A stretch of 64,000 nucleotides of DNA. It comes from Azolla caroliniana. Taxonomy: Eukaryota > Polypodiophyta. The notes beneath the pieces were generated by a model. That model did not search any database. It saw only the letters and a program-made list of their open reading frames with translations, and was not told where the DNA came from. Numbering within the stretch: the stretch's first letter is position 1; each line of letters begins with the position of its first letter. The position numbers and the translations under genes are program-made. Below are positions 58,201 through 64,000 of the stretch, piece after piece. The stretch lies in assembly GCA_043228905.1 (NCBI GenBank), contig JBHGNT010000018.1:15624001-15688000 (forward strand), read 5' to 3'.

Positions 58201-59352
58201 CAATCGAACCTCCGGAACGTGTCGGACATCCTTCAGCAGCATTTTGCATCCGGTCGGGGTTGTCAACCACACGTCTCCTATGCCGGCAATCCGGCACGTA
58301 CCTTCATTTCCCATCCGAACACAGCCATGTTCACCGGCTGTGTAGGATGAGAAGTATCTTCTCTCCGGGGTCAGGTGGAACGATGCTCCGGAATCGACCA
58401 CCCAGGTCGTCTCATCGCCGGCAATGTTTAGTTCACCTTCTTCGGTGATGAGCATGATTTCTTCCTCACTTGCCGCGAGTGCTGTCGTTCCTTTCCGATC
58501 CTGCCCTCGCCGATCCGGACCTCTCCGGTCCGTGGCTCCCCGGTGTGCACCGTTTCTCTCCGGTGACTTCTTCGAATCGGTGTCGTCGGCTCCGTTGTCC
58601 TTTCGGTAATGCCGACAATTCTTTCGGAAGTGCCCCGGCTTCCCACAGTGGAAGCACGTGGGTCTTCCTCTTGACTGCGACCGGGTCCCCGACTTCTCCC
58701 GTCTTTGCGGACTCCGGTTCCATTGTCTTCCCCGTTCCGATTCGGTAAGCAGCGCCTTCGAGTCGGAGGCCGGTTCTTTATCTCTCCGACGCGCTTCTTC
58801 GTTCAAAATACTTGTCTTTACCGTTTGTAGGGACAAGTTATCTTCCGTGCAGGAGGTGCTGAGAGTCACCACCAAGTTCTCCCAGCTTTCCGGTAATGTA
58901 CACATCAGGATGATGGCTTGCATTGCATCCTCCAACGGGAACTTGATCGCCGCAAGCTGGTTCACGAATCCCATGAACGTGCTTACGTGTTCCACCATAC
59001 TCTCGCCGTCCCGGTACTTGAGGTTCACTATCTTCCTCATCAGGGAGGTCCGGTTCAACGCATTCTTCCTCTCGTAGAGGCCCGACAGCTTCCGCCACAT
59101 CTCATATGCGTTGGTGTCGTTCGCCACATGTTGTAGAACGCTCACGTCGACGTATTGCCGAATGGTTGCAACGACTTTCCGGTTCAGAAGCCTCCATTCC
59201 GACTCAAGTACCCCCTTCGGTATTTCCGACCTGTCAATCGGTTCGTACAGGTCCCGAACAATCAGAAGATCCTCCATCTTGATCTTCCAGTCGGCGTAAT
59301 TCTGCGCATTCAGCACCATCATCCCCGGCTGCCCGCTGCCGCCGCCTTCCAT
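55279..59352 (-). pseudogene. Copia-2 Gag-Pol polyprotein, one internal TAG
   Basis: About 1,357 codons starting at 59,352. Gag: MVLNAQNYADWKIKMEDLL, LMRKIVNLKYRDGESMVEHV, knuckle CFHCGKPGHFRKNC near residue 230. Protease: WVVDSGASFHLTPE. Integrase: LWHKRLCHMSEKGM...CTDCLAGKQNRASF, HTDVC, RADNGGEYRG and NGLAERMNRT give the D,D,E set. TAG at 57,388-57,390 interrupts the linker (TPxRVWTGREVSY); Copia-1 has Gln there, so CAG became TAG. RT: KARIVVKGFQQKKGIDFDEIF, MDVKTAFLHGDLEEEIYMQQ, LLLYVDDMLIVE. RNase H: FTDSDMSADADTSRSTSGYVM, STTEAEYMA. All catalytic motifs are present. Readthrough of one TAG would restore the frame, but that is unproven. Confidence 0.93.
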
Positions 59353-59367
59353 TTTCTACAGCAGCCC

Positions 59368-59379
59368 ACTCTGATACCA
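59368..59379 (-). promoter_or_regulatory. Primer-binding site of Copia-2 (tRNA-Met)
   Basis: On the minus strand TGGTATCAGAGT follows the 5' LTR after the spacer ATT. It matches the complement of the initiator tRNA-Met 3' end. Confidence 0.88.
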
Positions 59380-59382
59380 AAT

Positions 59383-59985
59383 TGATGGAAATTAATCGAC
59401 ACTTTCCAAACTTCACCTCTCGTCACAACCAAGGAAACACACGAATCGTTGTTGCAGAAAATGGGAAATGCGAAAAATAGAATGGACACACGATTTAACG
59501 TGGAAAACCCTGTACGGGAAAAAACCACGGGAGTACAAGACTCCGAACCAAAACTATGCACAGAGAAATATACAATGGCGAGCTGCAAGGCGACGACCTT
59601 GAGCTCGTTGTCCTCGCCACAGGCGGCGGAAATACACAGAGGCGTCGACCTCTTCTTCTCTCACGCTCTATCTCTCTCGCGGCTGCTCTCTCTTCACTCC
59701 TCTTGAGTGGAAAAACAGAAAAATGATCAGCAACATTAAAACTGTTTGCCCTAAGTCATATTTATACACATATGACTTTGGGGCTATTTACAACTATAGC
59801 CTCAAGGACCCTTGGCAAACATATTCACAGATATGTCCCCGCATCTGGATCTCTCTCCGGGTACATTCGTCATTCGGCTCCGAAGCCGGGGTCTTCATCA
59901 TCCGGTTCCGAAACCGCAACCGGGCTTGTCGGCATTCATCTCCAACATCCAACCATCCCATCCGAAAGGGACCGTAATCCCAACA
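59383..59985 (-). repeat. 5' LTR of Copia-2
   Basis: 603 bp, partner of 54,666-55,268. The CCTTC duplication follows it at 59,986-59,990. Confidence 0.95.
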
Positions 59986-60630
59986 CCTTCGTTGTCAACC
60001 CTTCCACTCGATATCAAATTCAATCTGATATCGGGGACGTGTCGAACATCCTTCAACGTCAATCGACACCCTGTCGATGTCGTCAAGCAAACACTTCCGA
60101 CTCCGGTTATCTTGCACTCTCCACTATCACCCATCTTTACATAGCCATGCTCCTCGACTATGTAAGTCAAGAAATACTCTCTCGACGGAGTAATATGGAA
60201 GGATGTGCCAGAATCAATCACCCAAGTGCACTCTTCGCTTGCAAGATTTGCACTTGTATGTTCACAGATGAATAGAAGTTCCTCATTGCTCGTAGCAATG
60301 GCCGAAGTGTTCTTTTCATCCGGAATTTTCCGTGGTTTGACATTGTTTCCGATAGACTTATCTTTCTTCATGTGTCGGCAGTCCTTCTGGAAGTGTCCAG
60401 GTTTTCCACAATAAAAGCAGAGATGCTTACCTCTAGACTTCGATTTGCCATGGGATTTGTCTGTTCGTTGCGGACTTCTTCTTCACCGATTCCTTCCTCT
60501 GTCCATATGTTGAGTCAGATTCGACTCTGTTTGGGACAAGACTCCTTTGTCTTTCCTCCTTGCCTCCTCGTTTAGGATGCTTGTCTCACCGTCTGTAAAG
60601 ACAAGTTCTCATCTTGACAGGGGGTGCTGA
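59986..60630 (-). pseudogene. Copia-1 Gag C-terminus and protease, truncated at both ends by insertions
   Basis: The minus-strand frame gives STPCQDENLSLQTV, a knuckle CFYCGKPGHFQKDC near 60,400, then the protease WVIDSGTSFHITPSREYFLTY and GECKITGVGSVCLTTSTGC, ending LNLISSGRVDNEG at the Copia-2 junction. The same order exists in Copia-2. Frameshifts and stops lie between 60,440 and 60,600. The right end stops at the LTR of the edge element (60,631). Confidence 0.85.
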
Positions 60631-61151
60631 TGTTACCCGTTCCTTTGGGTGAACACCTTCAATTAATCTGCGGCTATCAGTATTCAAGGGCGTGGTACGT
60701 GAAGGCTCGTAACAGAGGCGTCGAGAGGGAGACAGGGCTCAGAGAGAAAACACTAGCGAGCTCTTGATAGGCGTGGGCGGCGTTGAAATCATAGGTATGA
60801 ATCAAAGCATAGACACATGGAACAAACTGGGCACAATTCAGATATATTACCGCGACAGAAAAAAGATTACAGAACACGGCCTATGGCCAGTGACCTTACA
60901 AGATTCTCTAGTTACGAGGGACTCAGCTAGTGCTTCCGCCTATATTTTTCTTCTCTCTCTCCTCTGAGGTACTGGTCCTCGTTTAAATAACTTTTCCCCT
61001 AATACACAACCGAGCCGTCGGTGGCTCGTGATACTCGAACTCGGCGTTTGCTAATTTCCTAATTTTACATTTCTGTCCTCTGGACAACACCTGGCACGCC
61101 CGTGGGACAGGACCTTGTCCGTCGGACCCACGACTTACAAAAATACTAACA
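60631..61151 (-). repeat. LTR of the right-edge element
   Basis: TGTTACCCG...ATACTAACA, 521 bp, with TGTTA/TAACA inverted ends. On the minus strand TTATTTAAACGAGG is a TATA-like site near 60,990 and a T-rich sequence follows. It interrupts Copia-1 gag, as expected of an insertion. No clear polypurine tract precedes it on the minus strand and the partner LTR is outside the window, so the call is not certain. Confidence 0.65.
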
Positions 61152-61188
61152 ATATTACAAAATTTGCCTTTTAGGCGTGATCCTCATT

Positions 61189-64000
61189 TCATTCCTCTTT
61201 TAAGATGTCGAGGATGTTTTCGGGGTCCGGGGTGGTGGCAATGTGGTCTGGTTGGACTGTCGGTGCGGGGGGTTGAGTTTGGTCCGGGGGTGTCATATCT
61301 TCTCGGGCGTCCACCTCAGGTGCGGCCGATTCTTCTGGTGGGGGTGTGGGTTCGAGGGCGCTGACCTCTACTTCGACTGGATCTGGTACCGTGTGGGCGT
61401 CCATGGGATGTCTGTTGGCCGGGGCAAGTTCCTCCTGTGCCGTGTCCATGATCCCCTTGCTGGAAGGTTCTTCCTTCTGCTCTGTGGCCGTTGGAGAGCT
61501 GGTTGGGATGGTTGCGAGTCGTTCTCGTTCGAAGGCTTCTGCTTCCAGGCGAAACAACATTTGACTGTCATTGAAGTCCTCCATTATTTGCTTGATTGCC
61601 GCGGTGTGAGATTTTGCCAAGGACTGGTAATCCTCAGTTAAATCTGCACGCAGGTTTTGTATGCTGGCTTCGTCCATTTTGTAGAAGCCGCGGCCCTCCT
61701 TCCGTCGGTTCTCGGCGTCGGCGCGTAAAATATGCAATTCGGCAGCTTGGGCTGCCCATTCGTCTCCTGCGCAACTTAATGTTTCCTCGACCTTTTTGGT
61801 AAGGTGCTGGCGCTGTTTCTCGATCAGTATTCTGATGCATGTCTCATCCATGCCGGGCTGTGCTCGGATGGCTGCTAATTCCTGTTTTAAGTCGTCGACC
61901 TCGGCCTGAAGCTTCTTTGCTCGTAGTTCATAGGTGGCTTGAGTGTTCTTTGCATCCACGGTTATGAGCTGGATAGCCTGCTCGTAACGCTTGGTTAGTT
62001 CTTCGGTGGCTTTCTCCCGTTCTTTTTGACACGCGGCCTGGACTTGTTCCTGTTCGACGATTCTCTCTTCTTGTAGGGAGAAGTAGGAATCCGATAATTC
62101 GTCTTTTTGCTCCGAAAGTAGCTTGCATTTGATGAAAAACTTGTCAGCCATTTCTTTAAGGGTCGTACGCTGACTCTGCAGCTCGACATTCTCCGTGATC
62201 ATTCTCTCCTCCCGTTGGCGATTTCTTTCCTCCTGCCGGTGGTTCTAGTCTTTCGCATTGTCGAGCGCGGCCTGTAGGTCTAGGACCTCCTTCTCTTTCT
62301 TTGCCACTGTGGCTGCGTATTCCTCCAACTTGCTTTTGAGTTCGGCTTCTTTGCCCGCGGCTTGCGCTTGTACCCGACCCAGTGCTTCGTTCTGCTCGTG
62401 TATCCTTTGGTCGGCCTGGGCTCTAATCTCGGCCATCTGCTTGGAAGCTTCTTCTTTTAGGCGAGCCATCGCCTCCTGATGCCGTTGTTCGTGTCTCTCG
62501 GTTCGCCGTTGTTCTTCTTTAAGCTCCGCGCAGTAATCCCGAAGCGGGGGTTCTGTCTGGGTTGCCACCTCCTTGGGTGCACGAGGGGGTGGTATCTCGG
62601 TCTTCTCCATGGGCGTGGCCGCCTCGGTTGTTGTGCAGGCATCGACCATTTGCAACGATTCCGTTTGTGTACTGGCCTGCATCGTCAGGATTGAATCTGT
62701 GACGGTGCTTTCATCCATCATTGTTATGCGTGGAGGGGCTGGGAGGGCCTCGGTGGTCGTGGCCGGAAGGCTCAAGAGTTGTTGTTCCGGCCAGTTTTGC
62801 TCCCAGGCTGCCAGCTTCTGTTTCGCAGCGTGCCATAATTTTGTAGCCATCTTAGCCTGTTTTTGGGCTATTTTTATCTTTCGGGCCATGTCTTTGGCTG
62901 CCCGCGTAGTGCGATCCAGGTCCCTATATGCCTTGATAAGGGTCGTGTTCAACTCGGGGACCTCCATGAGGAGAGCGGCCTGTTTTGCCTGCTTCTTTCT
63001 CCCGATTTTTTGTAAAGCCCTGTCGTCCTGGGGTTCAATTTCACCTAATAGCGCGCGTTGAATCATTTTTGTTTCGGCATGCTCTTCCGCCATTCGAGCG
63101 GCTGCCGCGACTTGGGCTCTGGCGAGGAAGTCGACCAGCTCGAATGTCGTACCAAGGCGTAGGAGCGCACTAAATTCGTAAGCCTCTGCGGGGAGGTCCT
63201 TATATCCGAGGACTTCATCCTCCGAGATCTGCGTTGTCTACCCATGCTCGATCTTTCCCTGGTTCAGCGATGCCTCCTCAGGGATGATGGCCAGGTTGCT
63301 CTGTCTGACAACTAAGGCTTGCTCCTATTGTGACTCTTTCTGTTCTGCTGAGGACTCGCGGTTGAGTCGTCTTCTCTTGCTCGGCTGTGTTTGGGGTTCC
63401 GGGGTCGGTAGTGTCGTTTCCTCCGCCTGCTTCCTTTTCTGGGGTCATGGTGGTGCTGCCTGCTGTGTGTTGGGGCGTGGGCTAGGCCCTGGGGAAGTTA
63501 CCGAGGGGTGCGACGTTGGCTGTCGAATGGTGACATCATCTGCCATGTTGTCCTCCGCGGCTACCGCCTCCTCCCATTCTTGGCAGGTCTCAGAAACTGC
63601 CCTTTTTTCTTGGGATTGGGTGGGTGGTGGTGCAGATGCAGGGTTTTGGTCGGCGGCAGGAGGTGAAGGCGATGTGGGCTCCTCCCATGCTTCGTGGCTG
63701 ATGGCAACGAATTTCTCTTTCTGCCTTCATGGTGGTGGTGGGGACGTGAGTGTGCGAGGGGAAGGAAGAGAAGAGGGTGGGTATAGAACCATCAAAAAGT
63801 GGGTAAGAACAGACAACATCTTCTTACCGGACTGAAATGAAGCTAAGGCGGCGCGGAGTCCTTCGCCTGTGATGACTCCCCAATCGATTTTGTTTCCTTC
63901 ATATGCGTTGATGATGATGGCTGCCTTGTTCTGCGGCATGCTCGTTGGGTTCGTATGCACGAACGCATACTCCATTAATATACGAGCAATCTCCCCGAAA
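61189..64000 (-). pseudogene. Long coiled-coil ORF of the right-edge element, five in-frame stops, 5' end outside the window
   Basis: One minus-strand frame runs from the window edge to TGA at 61,189, about 937 codons. Stops are at 63,727, 63,445, 63,325, 63,238 and 62,245. The N-terminal visible part (MPQNKAAIIINAYEGNKIDWGVITGEGLR) resembles the putative plant transposon protein domain found in gypsy-type elements (weak recognition). A Pro/Ser/Glu-rich linker with SKRRRL follows. Two long Glu/Gln/Lys-rich coiled coils cover about 63,050-62,250 and 62,200-61,560, and the C-terminus is Pro/Glu-rich, ending PDPENILDILKEE. No protease, RT or integrase is visible. It may be a Gag-like or accessory ORF of a large LTR element. 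All five stops are compatible with C-to-T change of CAG or CGA codons. Confidence 0.65.

Larger units (their letters stand above)
54666..59985 (-). mobile_element. Copia-2: nearly intact Copia element nested in Copia-1
   Basis: Two 603-bp LTRs (54,666-55,268 and 59,383-59,985), TGATGGAA...CCCAACA, differ by only about five transitions. A perfect TSD, CCTTC, flanks them (54,661-54,665 and 59,986-59,990). A PBS complementary to tRNA-Met lies three bases from the 5' LTR (minus strand) and a polypurine tract AAGGGGGAGTT lies at the 3' LTR. The single gag-pol frame is interrupted by only one stop codon. Inserted into the Copia-1 protease-integrase region. A fairly young insertion. Confidence 0.97.
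51063..60630 (-). mobile_element. Copia-1: decayed Copia element holding Copia-2 and cut at the right by another LTR element
   Basis: The 3' LTR is at 51,063-51,715 (TGTTGAGAAATC...CCCAACA), with polypurine tract AAGGGGGAGTT next to it on the minus strand. The interior runs 51,716-54,665 and, beyond Copia-2, 59,986-60,630. The 5' part (N-terminal gag and 5' LTR) is not in the window: at 60,631 the LTR of the edge element begins, inside gag. Copia-1 and Copia-2 share protein motifs and polypurine tract and are close relatives. Copia-1 carries many more stops. Confidence 0.9.

Noticed and set aside
63720-63830. Intron with donor at about 63,810 in the right-edge ORF
   Set aside because: The frame continues directly across the region apart from a TGA explained by CGA to TGA, so no intron is needed.

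Overview
This window comes from a plant nuclear genome, almost certainly a flowering plant. It has spliced genes with GT-AG introns encoding plant-specific membrane transporters, Copia and Gypsy LTR retrotransposons with typical primer-binding sites, L1-type LINEs, and many microsatellites. I cannot name the species. Only the first ~7.2 kb holds host genes; the other ~56 kb is transposon debris and nested retroelements.

Layout. (1) 1-7.2 kb: two convergent, apparently intact host genes, an NFD4/nodulin-like major facilitator transporter (+, three coding exons) and a cationic amino acid transporter of the CAT family (-, two coding exons), with a telobox-bearing minisatellite and ATGT microsatellites behind the CAT 5' end. 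(2) 8.7-12.4 kb: AT-rich, no gene. (3) 12,464-19,246: a full-length but decayed LINE with an 11-bp target-site duplication (TSD). (4) 20,228-32,085: a three-level nest. A Copia element holds a decayed Gypsy (A), which holds a Gypsy (B) with identical 421-bp LTRs. (5) 32.6-38.5 kb: a Gypsy ruin between ~1-kb LTR arms in inverted orientation, with a 1.1-kb solo LTR of another family. (6) 38,458-44,575: a second LINE (-) split by a 3.7-kb LTR retrotransposon that keeps only gag and a repeat-rich ORF. (7) 44.6-50.4 kb: non-coding, with a 667-bp hAT-like element. (8) 50,423-64,000: minus-strand nests. A Copia remnant adjoins Copia-1, which carries a nearly intact Copia-2 and, at the right edge, an unidentified LTR element with a long coiled-coil frame.

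Most interesting system: Gypsy B and its older relative Gypsy A. Their Gag resembles the sushi/Tcn1-like chromovirus group. Gypsy B has a candidate -1 frameshift signal (G_TTA_AAC plus an 11-bp stem) at the gag-pol junction, and the stem covaries in A. Neither has a recognisable tRNA primer-binding site. Instead the bases just after the 5' LTR are complementary to the predicted transcript 5' end (12 nt in B; 7 nt of different sequence in A), which suggests self-priming. Both LTRs carry perfect heat-shock-element arrays upstream of the TATA box and tRNA-like box A/box B modules in antisense near the LTR start. Gypsy B inserted very recently yet has lost its reverse-transcriptase catalytic motif and part of integrase, so it was probably mobilised in trans.
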